From Desulfurococcales archaeon (GTDB taxonomy: Archaea > Thermoproteota > Thermoprotei_A > Sulfolobales > Acidilobaceae): a stretch of 41,348 bases of DNA. Shown here piece after piece: positions 1 through 7,189 of the stretch (the stretch's first letter is position 1; each line of letters begins with the position of its first letter). The notes under the pieces are model-generated. The model did no database searches, had not been told where the DNA came from, and saw only the letters and a program-made list of their open reading frames with translations. The stretch covers positions 1 to 41,348 of the forward strand of contig WAKG01000126.1 of NCBI GenBank assembly GCA_015523445.1. The letters are read 5' to 3'. A program made the position numbers and the translations under genes.

Positions 1-1260
1 GTAGACTACGGCATAGCCCTTGGAGGCGGCTAGCTGCATCTCCGGATGGAATCTGTATCCATACATACCCTTAGGGCCACCATGGATATAGAGTATAGCC
101 GGGTATGGCAGTTCCTTGTGAGGCGGCAGCATAACCCATGCATCGATTACATCACCCTCAGCCTCAACGGTGAAGTGGATAGGCTCCACTAGGGCTACCT
201 CCCTAACCAGCCACTGGTTTACGCTGGTTACCCTGGCCCTAGATCCAGCCATGTCCACATATACCTCTGGTGGAGCCGTTGGCGTGGATAGTACGTATGC
301 AGCCAACCCTCCCTTTGCATGAGCGGCGTGGACGTACTCGTTCTCTCCTGTTATAGGCTTAGCTTCAGCTCCGCTCATCTGTGCAAGTATGCTGGCTCCT
401 CTATGAAGATATACAACCACGGGATCACTGTCTCTGAATCCAGCTATCGATGCTATGTTCCACTTGAAGCCGCACGATGTACATGTGGCCTCTCCATCCT
501 CTATTCTGTAGAGTCTGTAGTGGCTGGATATGCCTATGGGCCTAGTATGGGCTAGCATGTAGAGGTTGTCTCCGCTGGATCTTAGTTGGCCTATGGTATA
601 TCCTTCAAGGATCTCCTCCTTCCTACTAGCATCTACCTTGACTAGCCTATGTTTAAGGGGGTCTAGTGGGTTGGGTGCATGGTAATAGTAGAGGGAGCCC
701 TTATGGTACTCGTAGCCCAGTATATCTGTGTCCTCAGAGGCTGCCTCTGCTAGGTAGCCTGAGCCGGGGTCTATTGAACATATAACCCTTCTAAGGCCTG
801 CTACCATGCCCTCCCCGTCCCTCCATAATGGCACGCTGTTGGTGGCGACGTAGTCGTCATCCTTATCATAGTCTCCCTCCACCTCTGTATAGGCTAGTAC
901 AAGGATCCTGTCCTCCATGGGCCAGGACAGCTGGGAGGCCCCGTGCTTAAACCACACCAGCAGTCTTGGATCCCCTCTGCCAGCCCAGACGTATAGGCCT
1001 ACCCCCTTCTTGTCATCCTTACTCTTCCTACCCAGGAAGGCTATGCTAGAGCCTGTGGGGCTCCATGCTATGGATGATATAGACTCGGCCTCTAGATAGT
1101 ATTCCTCCCCACTTGGCCTCCAAACTGTGAGGTGGCTTCTATACCTGTTAGCCTCTATGTCAGGCCATGCTGCTAGGTAGCCCACTTCGCCTCTGGGTGA
1201 CACTTTGACCTCGTATATCCTAGCTATTCTAATGACGTCATCTATAGTCATACTCCTCAT
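1..1260 (-). CDS. S9 family prolyl oligopeptidase / acylaminoacyl peptidase, N-terminal part (cut by window edge)
   Basis: The reverse strand is open from an ATG at 1260 to base 1 (420 codons) without a stop. Most of it is a beta-rich stretch with repeated W-S-P-T-G/A-F-L-G type strands, as in the beta-propeller of S9 peptidases. Near residues 393-396 it reads HGGP, preceded by PAILYI and followed about 15 residues later by ASKGYAVVY. This is the oxyanion-loop region that opens the alpha/beta-hydrolase domain of acylaminoacyl peptidases. The catalytic Ser, Asp and His lie outside the window, so activity cannot be judged. The family removes acylated or short N-terminal peptides in the cytoplasm, which fits the peptide transporter at 19438-26611. 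An in-frame ATG at 1251 is an alternative start. It diverges from the adenosyltransferase at 1359. Confidence 0.88.
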   Translation of the reverse strand, partial: MRSMTIDDVIRIARIYEVKVSPRGEVGYLAAWPDIEANRYRSHLTVWRPSGEEYYLEAESISSIAWSPTGSSIAFLGRKSKDDKKGVGLYVWAGRGDPRLLVWFKHGASQLSWPMEDRILVLAYTEVEGDYDKDDDYVATNSVPLWRDGEGMVAGLRRVICSIDPGSGYLAEAASEDTDILGYEYHKGSLYYYHAPNPLDPLKHRLVKVDASRKEEILEGYTIGQLRSSGDNLYMLAHTRPIGISSHYRLYRIEDGEATCTSCGFKWNIASIAGFRDSDPVVVYLHRGASILAQMSGAEAKPITGENEYVHAAHAKGGLAAYVLSTPTAPPEVYVDMAGSRARVTSVNQWLVREVALVEPIHFTVEAEGDVIDAWVMLPPHKELPYPAILYIHGGPKGMYGYRFHPEMQLAASKGYAVVY

Positions 1261-1295
1261 ACAGGGCACCCATAGCTATGGCGTCGTCTCGTAGC

Positions 1296-1304
1296 AATAT
1301 ATAG
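1296..1304. promoter_or_regulatory. Shared palindromic TATA element between divergent genes
   Basis: AATATATAG lies 36 bases upstream of the reverse-strand peptidase start and about 55 bases upstream of the forward adenosyltransferase start. Read either way it resembles an archaeal TATA box, and it is the only candidate in the 98-base gap. Assignment is by sequence and spacing only. Confidence 0.5.
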
Positions 1305-1358
1305 AGGGTAGATTATCACCCTCTGGACAGGCTAGAGTGGTCATAGTGGGTGGTTTGA

Positions 1359-1916
1359 ATGGTTAGACTATACACGCGCACTGGAGACTCCGGAGAGACG
1401 ATGTGTATGTTGCTCCGTCGCAGGATAAGGAAGGATCACCCACTCATAGAGGCTTTAGGGTCGATAGATGAGGCTAACAGCTTCATAGGCCTAGCTAGGG
1501 CTACTGCTAGGGAAGAGCTGGATGCCAGCCTCGCCGAGAGGCTGGTGGGAGACTTAGAGTATCTTCAGAGGCTACTGTTCAGGGTTGGATTCACATTCTC
1601 TGGCAAGCAGGGACTCATAAGCGGGGACGACGTGTCTAGGCTGGAAGAGATTGCTGACTCCTATATGGAGGGCATCGAGCTTAGACTCTTCATACTCCCC
1701 TCAGGCACTAGGACCTCTGCGTCGCTCCACGTTGCTAGGAGTGTGGTTAGGAGGGCGGAGAGGGAGATCCTGAGGGCCTTCTCCACGCCTGAGGGTCAAG
1801 AGGTACCCGATAAGGAGGCTATACTCAGGGTCGTGAATAGGATGAGTGATGCACTCTTCGCCATGGCAGCCCATGTAACGGTTAAAACCGTTGGTCTCGA
1901 GTATGTTAGTATATAA
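1359..1916 (+). CDS. pduO: ATP:cob(I)alamin adenosyltransferase, PduO type
   Basis: The enzyme transfers the adenosyl group of ATP to reduced corrinoid, giving adenosylcobalamin or adenosylcobinamide. The 185-residue protein has the expected family length and order of motifs: the ATP-binding N-terminus YTRTGDSGET (residues 5-14), the SIDEAN helix (35-40) matching the family's D-E-x-N signature, and a C-terminal LPSG followed by HVARSVVRRAERE, matching the conserved arginine-rich helix. The start ATG follows a purine-rich GGGTGG about 6 bases upstream. It lies apart from the cobamide operon at 9358-14659 but supplies the adenosylation step that operon needs. The next gene starts 18 bases downstream, so the two may be co-transcribed. 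Confidence 0.9.
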   Translation: MVRLYTRTGDSGETMCMLLRRRIRKDHPLIEALGSIDEANSFIGLARATAREELDASLAERLVGDLEYLQRLLFRVGFTFSGKQGLISGDDVSRLEEIADSYMEGIELRLFILPSGTRTSASLHVARSVVRRAEREILRAFSTPEGQEVPDKEAILRVVNRMSDALFAMAAHVTVKTVGLEYVSI

Positions 1917-1934
1917 ATAGGGGTAGCGGGGTTC

Positions 1935-3422
1935 ATGAAGGATAAGCTCAGGAGGATCCTAGACGGGTGGATGTCTAGAGCTGTGGAGGAGCGTGGAGAC
2001 GACGTCATACTCCGCCTCTACTCGAGGGGATGGATCTCCGGAGATCCTGCTCACGCATTCAAGGATCCCTATGCCGGTGAGAGGCTATACTATATACCCC
2101 GGCAGGGTGGCGAGGCAGGGGTAAGGGAGGCCACCTCCAGGCTTGTTGAGTCTTCTAAGGTTCCCTACATGAGTGTCCATGACAGGATCGAGGCTCTTAG
2201 GTCTATTGGAGAGGTCCTAGAGGACAAGATGCAGTCTATAGCAAGCCTTGTAGCTATGGTGACGGGAAAGCCTCTGAAGGAGGCTGAGGCAGAGGTTGAG
2301 GATGCGGTTGAGATCCTCAATACCGCCGCCACTGTGTACGACCTCTACTCTCGGGACCTAGCCTACTCGTGGAGGGGTGATGGTGCAATCAGGTGGCCGT
2401 GGAGGAGAGGCTCCATGCTAGTTTATGGGGCCGCTCCTGCCCCTCTATTCACAACAGCCCATGGTCTTGCACACTCTATAGTGCTTGGCATGCCAGCTAT
2501 AGTGAAGCCTCCGCTAGCCGCCATGCTCCCGGCAGCTCTACTGGTAGCCGCCGCCGAGGAGGCTGGGCTAGGTGATAGTGTAGCCATGGTGGCTGGCAGT
2601 GGCCCATCTATACTAGACCAAGCGAGCAAGTCAGGACTGCTAGATGCAGTAGCCTCAGCCGGGTCTAAGGCGACGGTTGCCTCAATAATTGCTAGGGCCC
2701 CTAAGGCCCGGCATATAAGCTTGGCTGCCGATAACTCGGTGGCTATAATATGTAGCGGTGCTAACATAGCTGTAGCTGCTAAAAGCATTATAGAATCTAG
2801 GGTTCAGGCTGCCGGCCGTGGATGCCTAGCCACGAAGGCAGTTATAGCTGAGGAGGAAGTTGCTGGGGATCTAGTGGAGGCGCTGATTAGCTATGCCGAG
2901 ACACTGAAGCCAGGGAACCCGTTAGAGGCCGGGACTAGTCTAGGACCTATAAATGGTAAGAGGAGGCTAAGCCACATGGAGGCCATGATCGAGGATGCAG
3001 TGGGTAGGGGGGCCCAAGTACTCTATGGTGGTAGGGTGTCGAGGACTCTTTATAGGCCGGTTGTGCTGGACCATGTTGACAAGTCATCCAAGATGCTTTG
3101 GGAGAAGAGCAATGTACCGATAATACCTGTGGTTAGAGTGTCTAGCTGCGGCGAGGCCCTGGCACTGGCCAAGGCCCTACCCCATGTGGACGCGCTCCTG
3201 ATCTATGCAGATCCGTGGCACAGGGTGGCTGATGAGGCGGCCCGATCAGGCTTTAGGATCGTATATGTCAACCAGGACCTCGAGAGGCCCCGAGTCTTCC
3301 ACGAGTGCCACCACCCCGTGGGTAGCCCCCTACTCTCGTATCCGCCCGGCAGGTTGCTGGCGTCGAGGATAGTATATACCGGTACACCCCTAGAAGGGGT
3401 GGAAGCCGAGCCCTATAGGTGA
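1935..3422 (+). CDS. Aldehyde dehydrogenase superfamily protein with degenerate active site
   Basis: The 495 residues follow the ALDH fold order: ETGKP-like VTGKPLKEAEAEV (about 111-123), the cofactor-binding AIVKPP, a GSK/GSP Rossmann region, AGRGCLATKAVI around Cys297, GNPLEAGTSLGPI, and a C-terminal WEKSNVPIIPV. The nucleophile Cys297 is present. The motif that normally supplies the catalytic Asn (PWNFP) reads AAPAP at 166-170. The Glu of the ELGG motif is Ser262 (SLAAD), 35 residues before the Cys as expected. With both the oxyanion Asn and the general-base Glu gone, ordinary aldehyde oxidation looks unlikely. It could be a thioester-forming, binding or structural relative. Context (adenosyltransferase before it, RNA-processing genes 7 bases after) does not reveal a substrate. 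Confidence 0.75.
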   Translation: MKDKLRRILDGWMSRAVEERGDDVILRLYSRGWISGDPAHAFKDPYAGERLYYIPRQGGEAGVREATSRLVESSKVPYMSVHDRIEALRSIGEVLEDKMQSIASLVAMVTGKPLKEAEAEVEDAVEILNTAATVYDLYSRDLAYSWRGDGAIRWPWRRGSMLVYGAAPAPLFTTAHGLAHSIVLGMPAIVKPPLAAMLPAALLVAAAEEAGLGDSVAMVAGSGPSILDQASKSGLLDAVASAGSKATVASIIARAPKARHISLAADNSVAIICSGANIAVAAKSIIESRVQAAGRGCLATKAVIAEEEVAGDLVEALISYAETLKPGNPLEAGTSLGPINGKRRLSHMEAMIEDAVGRGAQVLYGGRVSRTLYRPVVLDHVDKSSKMLWEKSNVPIIPVVRVSSCGEALALAKALPHVDALLIYADPWHRVADEAARSGFRIVYVNQDLERPRVFHECHHPVGSPLLSYPPGRLLASRIVYTGTPLEGVEAEPYR

Positions 3423-3429
3423 GATCAGG

Positions 3430-3876
3430 ATGCCTGTGAAGAGCCTAGTGGTTAGAGTATATGTACATGCCACTGAAGACGAGGCTAAGGTCCTGGAGGC
3501 TCTGAGGAATGTAGCCCCCCTAGATGACATCGAGGAGGCAGAGATCGAGGTTGAGGAGTATGAAGGTCACTACGGGAACCCGATAAAGGTATACACTTAC
3601 AAGCTGCGGGGCCAGGCTGCCAGGCAGGTGGCGACTGGGATACTATCCAAGCTAAGCAGCCTAGACAGGAGCCAGGTAGCCTCTAGCCTAGAGGATAGGG
3701 TAGACAAGACGGGCACCCTGCACATAAGACTAAGTAAACAGGAGGCCCTACAGGGCAGGATAACCCTTTACGAGTCAGACGACGTGATAAAGGTAGAGAT
3801 AGGGTATACTGGCGGGAGGAGAAGGGCCGTAGAGGAGTACAGGGAGCTGTTGAAGGGTGATACACAACGTTCATAG
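3430..3876 (+). CDS. COG1325 / PF01877-type RNA-binding protein, predicted exosome-associated
   Basis: This 148-residue protein starts with an alternating strand/acidic-helix pattern (KSLVVRVYVHATEDEAKVL) and contains the charged EIEVEEYEGHYGNPI segment typical of the archaeal COG1325 family. That family is usually encoded next to Rpp30 or exosome genes and predicted to bind RNA. The residues GTLHIRLSKQEALQGRITL (about 95-113) match its conserved core, where the partner strand carries R-x-K-Q-E-A. Its 3' end overlaps the proposed start of Rpp30 by 10 bases, so the two are probably translationally coupled. The biochemical role is not established; the assignment is by family resemblance and neighbourhood. 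Confidence 0.75.
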   Translation: MPVKSLVVRVYVHATEDEAKVLEALRNVAPLDDIEEAEIEVEEYEGHYGNPIKVYTYKLRGQAARQVATGILSKLSSLDRSQVASSLEDRVDKTGTLHIRLSKQEALQGRITLYESDDVIKVEIGYTGGRRRAVEEYRELLKGDTQRS

Positions 3877-4481
3877 ACCTCTCAGTAGCCCCCAGAAGGG
3901 GGGAGGAGGAGGCCATCCTCAGAATCCTCAAGAGGATGGGATACAGGGTAATCGGTGCCCCCGCAGGAGAAGTTGATAGGTTGAGAAGCATAGCAGCCAA
4001 GCTCGGGATAGAGGTCGTCCCCCGGATACACATAGTTGCAGACTCACCCCGAGACCTACCCAAGGCACGAGGTACGGGGCTGGTCGTAGTCGAGCCCACC
4101 AGCCTCGAGGCGGCCAGGAAGGCTGCAGTCATGAAGAGCATTAGGGTGATTAGGGTGAGTCCTGGGATGCAGAGAATAGTGGATAGGAGCACTGCCAGGC
4201 TACTCCGCTCCAAGGGTGGAGGAGCTATAGAGCTGAGCCTCAGGCCCCTGATCCGGGGAGGACTGGGATCCTGGAGGTGGTTTGCAGTGTCACTAAGGAG
4301 GGCTGTAGCCTATGGTATAGATGTTGTCCTAGTCTCCGACGCAGAGACAGGATGGGATGTATGGCATCCCAGACATGTAGAGGGCCTAGCACACCTAGCC
4401 GGGGTTCCCCAGGCGCTTGGCCTAACATGGATATCCAACATACCTCGCTCCCTACTCGCGGAGGTTGGCAATAATGGTTAG
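3867..4481 (+). CDS. rnp3: Ribonuclease P protein component 3 (Rpp30), probable ACG start
   Basis: Rpp30 is a TIM-barrel-like protein of archaeal RNase P, which cleaves the 5' leader from pre-tRNA. The frame reads FIDLSVAPRRGEEEA, then ILRILKRMGYRVIGAP, which is the expected first strand and helix of the family. The only ATG in that part of the frame (3936) would delete both and leave 181 residues. Between the upstream in-frame stop at 3858-3860 and that ATG there is no ATG, GTG or TTG. An ACG at 3867 sits directly before the Phe codon, with GGGTGA at 3855-3860 placed 6 bases upstream as a ribosome-binding site. From ACG the protein is 204 residues, close to family size. The downstream motif DVVLVSDAET and a closing H-L-A-G-V-P helix also fit. 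A sequencing error (ATG read as ACG) is possible. Confidence 0.78.
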   Translation, partial: TFIDLSVAPRRGEEEAILRILKRMGYRVIGAPAGEVDRLRSIAAKLGIEVVPRIHIVADSPRDLPKARGTGLVVVEPTSLEAARKAAVMKSIRVIRVSPGMQRIVDRSTARLLRSKGGGAIELSLRPLIRGGLGSWRWFAVSLRRAVAYGIDVVLVSDAETGWDVWHPRHVEGLAHLAGVPQALGLTWISNIPRSLLAEVGNNG

Positions 4482-5442
4482 GCACCCAGCCCTACTACCT
4501 GACCCCCTAGAATATCTCAGGAGGGCCACTGGCTACAGTAACCCCTTGAAGATATTCGCTATGGATGAGGACGCCCGGGATCTGGCCAAGGCTAGGCTAC
4601 GGGCCAGGCTAGCTGGCGACGAGCCCCGGGAGGCACCTGGATTTGAGTACGAGGTGGCTTCCCTACTCCTAGCCTTGGCAGGAGTCTCGGGATCCAGACT
4701 GGCACTATCTAGGCTTATTGAGGCTGAGATCTCGGAGGCTGTAACACTACTTGAGGGGGCAGATATTGAGGATCTTATTAGCGTGGCCCGCGGACTCGGA
4801 TTGAGGGTCGAGCGGGGTAGGCCCATATCTATCCCCTGGCTAGTATCACGTGGTAAGGTCTATTATAGGAGGCTGGACCTCTCTGCACCCTTCATAGATG
4901 TACTGGAGAATGCTGAGGTTGAGAGTATCTCCAGCCTCTTCATGCTTGGAGGCAAGGTGTATCTTGACAGGAGGCTGCTGATCCTCATGATCACAGGGAC
5001 CGCTAGGAGGAGGCTACTGACCCTGGCTGAGAGGCTGCGGGAGCTTGTACCCGAGGGATTGGAGGAGCTGGAGGATGAGGCTAGGGTTATGGCGGAGAAT
5101 GCTACAGGGCCGAAGGGGCTAGTGGAGGAGGCTCTTCCCAGCTGTATAAAGTCTATGCTGGCAAGGGCTCGGGCTGGAGATAGGCTGCGTGATGAAGAGC
5201 TCTATGTATTATCTACATTCATGGCAAGGATAGGTGCTGGGAGCAGGGTGCTGGAGGATGTGTTGGTTAGGAGCGGCTTGGCCCCTCCGGGTGTAGCGTC
5301 GCTGGTGGCCTCTATACTCTATGAGGAGTCCTCCGGGTTTACACCCTATAATTGCAGGGCACTTGAGAAGCTAGGTATATGTAGGTGTCGGGGGAGCCTT
5401 TTGGTGGAGTATGCAGCTAACCTGCGCAAGGCCCGGGGTTGA
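4474..5442 (+). CDS. priL: DNA primase large subunit, iron-sulfur protein
   Basis: PriL partners the catalytic small subunit PriS in making RNA/DNA primers for replication. The protein is about 322 residues from ATG 4474, mostly helical. Its C-terminal domain carries four cysteines that could ligate the 4Fe-4S cluster: residue 224 (PSCIKSML), 294 (YNCRALE), 303 and 305 (GICRC). The SSGFTPYNC context and the P-S-C-I-K motif are typical of archaeal PriL. The final C-x-C spacing is tighter than I would expect and could mean that one of the two is not a ligand. The start is set by GAGGTT at 4461-4466, 7 bases before the ATG; a TTG at 4465 is an alternative. It overlaps the Rpp30 stop by 8 bases, and its 3' end overlaps convergent taw3 by 26 bases. 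Confidence 0.85.
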   Translation: MVRHPALLPDPLEYLRRATGYSNPLKIFAMDEDARDLAKARLRARLAGDEPREAPGFEYEVASLLLALAGVSGSRLALSRLIEAEISEAVTLLEGADIEDLISVARGLGLRVERGRPISIPWLVSRGKVYYRRLDLSAPFIDVLENAEVESISSLFMLGGKVYLDRRLLILMITGTARRRLLTLAERLRELVPEGLEELEDEARVMAENATGPKGLVEEALPSCIKSMLARARAGDRLRDEELYVLSTFMARIGAGSRVLEDVLVRSGLAPPGVASLVASILYEESSGFTPYNCRALEKLGICRCRGSLLVEYAANLRKARG

Positions 5443-6019
5443 CCACTAGCTCTTTAACCGCTTCCCTGAAGCCAGCTCTAGCCTCCTCTATATAGTCGTA
5501 TAGCCTCTGGGCTAGGTCCTCCACTATATGGGGAGCTATCAGGTCCTTGCCCCCCATCCTTAGGGGGGCAGTTATATCTATCCCACTAATCACCTCTACG
5601 GTATAGCCCCTTCTTGGGTCTAGAGATATTACTCCGCTATGCTTGAAGCCGTGGGGCCTGAAGGCCTCTAACATGTGGGATGCACAATCCTGGCTGGGAG
5701 TCCTAGCGTGGAGTATGGGGCCAGTTGCCTTTATCCATAGATCCTTGAAGCCCCTCGTGGTAACTCTCGAGATCCTACCCCTAGTGGGCCTAGTGTGGGT
5801 CTTATATACTATTAGAGAAACTGTTCTGCTCCACGGCCTTGGGCCAGCGATCACCGTGATCCTACCTATACAACTGCTCGTCGTGGCTATCAGCGGGATC
5901 TTGTTGAGATCATCGAGTAGCCCGGCTATGCCTGGGTCTAGGTAGCCTATTGTCCTATCCTCCTCTATCATGCTTTGTACCATCCTCTTCAGAGTCTCCC
6001 AACTTCTCTTCTTAGCCAC
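5417..6019 (-). CDS. taw3: Taw3, wybutosine-pathway N4-methyltransferase (TYW3 family)
   Basis: Taw3/TYW3 methylates N4 of the tricyclic guanosine derivative at position 37 of tRNA-Phe. The 200-residue length and central motifs match the family. These are the TTSSCIGRITV segment (about 46-56, equal to the conserved S-S-C-S-G-R with Ser replaced by Ile), the R-G-R-I-S / W-I-K-A strand, and FKHSGVIS followed by VEVIS. The start ATG overlaps the end of the upstream Trm5/Taw2-like gene by 8 bases, so the two tRNA-37 enzymes form one transcription unit. The 3' end overlaps priL on the opposite strand. Confidence 0.9.
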   Translation of the reverse strand: MAKKRSWETLKRMVQSMIEEDRTIGYLDPGIAGLLDDLNKIPLIATTSSCIGRITVIAGPRPWSRTVSLIVYKTHTRPTRGRISRVTTRGFKDLWIKATGPILHARTPSQDCASHMLEAFRPHGFKHSGVISLDPRRGYTVEVISGIDITAPLRMGGKDLIAPHIVEDLAQRLYDYIEEARAGFREAVKELVVNPGPCAG

Positions 6020-6797
6020 TTCCAGCCACCTCTACATCTAGAACTACCTGAAGCATCCTAGGGCCAACCGGCCTAACCCGGCGAGCGTGAAGCAGCCTAG
6101 AGCCTGGGGGAATACTGTTCTTAACGGTATTCCATGCCTTCTCTAGGGGATCTACTCCTCTAGGAGCATGTATGTGGAGGTAGATATGAACCACGCCACC
6201 CCGGGGTTTTAAGGCTTTGAGTGCATGAGGTAGGTATTTTAGTGCTAGGTCTGGTAGCGGCATTAATACCCTGTCAGCTACTCCATGGAGTCTCTCCTCT
6301 ATCACCTTAGCTGCATCGCCGTGAATCGGCTCTACTATATCCTCTACATTATTGAGTCTTACATTCTCTATCATCAGCTTGTATGCGTGCTCGTTTATGT
6401 CTATACTGTAGACTTTATGGGGCCTGGACTTGCATGCTATTATTATGGAGAATAGGCCTGCTCCCGCGAACATATTAACTACTACCTCGCCTGGTTTTAC
6501 TTGGCTAGCTACTCTTGCATGCTCGTAGTTGAGTCTTGGAGTGATGAAGACCTTTGCTATGTCTACCTTGAATCTGCACCCGTGCTCCTTGTATATGGTC
6601 CAGCTCCTCTCCTCACCTGCTAGGTGGGTGTAGGTCCTCAGCTTGTACTCGCCCCTAACAGGGCTCGCCGTCGCCCACACTGAGCGTATATAGGATGTCT
6701 CCCTGAGTAGGGCCCTGGCCAGCCTCTCCAGGTCTCCCTTGTCTAGGCCACCGTGGATCGGCTCTTTTATAATGGCTATATCCCCGACTATGTCCAT
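6012..6797 (-). CDS. Trm5/Taw2-family tRNA-Phe position-37 methyltransferase-fold enzyme
   Basis: Class I SAM enzyme of about 261 residues. It begins directly with the family's second domain (MDIVGDIAIIK) and has NMFAGAGLFSI (motif I, SAM loop), SIDINEHAYKLM, HGDAAKV, and DRVLMPLPDLALKYLPHAL where Trm5 enzymes usually show D-R-V-I-M-N-L-P. The N-terminal D1 domain that helps full-length Trm5 recognise tRNA is absent, as in Taw2 proteins and short Trm5 forms. Trm5 makes m1G37; Taw2 transfers the aminocarboxypropyl group of SAM. Sequence alone does not decide between them, and the Asn-to-Pro change in M-P-L-P is unusual. Adjacency to taw3 supports a role in wyosine synthesis. The frame stays open upstream to 6866 with a family-like LVWSR segment but offers no ATG, GTG or TTG there. 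Confidence 0.8.
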   Translation of the reverse strand: MDIVGDIAIIKEPIHGGLDKGDLERLARALLRETSYIRSVWATASPVRGEYKLRTYTHLAGEERSWTIYKEHGCRFKVDIAKVFITPRLNYEHARVASQVKPGEVVVNMFAGAGLFSIIIACKSRPHKVYSIDINEHAYKLMIENVRLNNVEDIVEPIHGDAAKVIEERLHGVADRVLMPLPDLALKYLPHALKALKPRGGVVHIYLHIHAPRGVDPLEKAWNTVKNSIPPGSRLLHARRVRPVGPRMLQVVLDVEVAGSG

Positions 6798-6860
6798 CCT
6801 GGACCAGACAAGCCTAGCCTTTTCAGGTCCTAGAGCCTCCTCAGCTATTTTCCTCAGTAG

Positions 6861-6868
6861 CTTTAAGG
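6861..6868. promoter_or_regulatory. Palindromic CTTTAAGG TATA element between divergent genes
   Basis: CTTTAAGG reads almost the same on both strands. It stands 31 bases upstream of the GTG of the 96-residue protein (forward) and 64 bases upstream of the methyltransferase ATG (reverse). It is the only TATA-like element in the gap. Confidence 0.4.
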
Positions 6869-6898
6869 GTCCCTACACCCCCGCCATTATCCCCTTGG

Positions 6899-7189
6899 GT
6901 GGCTCCCAGGTTGGAGGATTGTATGTACGAGGCCTCTAAGATTTTATCGAGGGCCGAGAGGCTCCAGGGCGAGGCTAGGATAGTCTTCCAATACTTCCTA
7001 GACAATATATCTGTAGGGGATTTACGGGCTATCCAAGAGCTCAGGAGGAAGGGGGTTGAGGATCCTTTAAGCGTAATGATCCGGCTAGTCCTAGATGGGC
7101 TGCTGGAGAAGAAGGGCGACGTCTTTAACCTGCCTAAGCCAGTTAGGTGTCTTATAGAGGAGAAGGGGCCTATAAGACTTAGATCTTGA
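6899..7189 (+). CDS. Small hypothetical protein, helical, winged-helix-like
   Basis: I do not recognise this 96-residue protein. It is rich in predicted helix with charged faces (ASKILSRAERLQ; FQYFLDNISVGDLRAIQEL). It ends in GLLEKKGDVFNLPKPVRCLI, a pattern that could be the recognition helix and wing of a small winged-helix domain. That is a resemblance, not a match. The GTG start lies about 30 bases after a TATA-like element, so the leader is very short; an ATG at 6923 is a shorter alternative. It stands alone, diverges from the Trm5/Taw2 gene, and its 3' end overlaps the convergent gene at 7179 by 11 bases. Codon use resembles its neighbours and the whole frame is protein-like. Confidence 0.6.
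   Translation: MAPRLEDCMYEASKILSRAERLQGEARIVFQYFLDNISVGDLRAIQELRRKGVEDPLSVMIRLVLDGLLEKKGDVFNLPKPVRCLIEEKGPIRLRS

Noticed and set aside
319-1099. Two short forward frames at 319-555 and 917-1099
   Set aside because: Both are antisense to the S9 peptidase frame, which is continuous and shows propeller and HGGP sequence.
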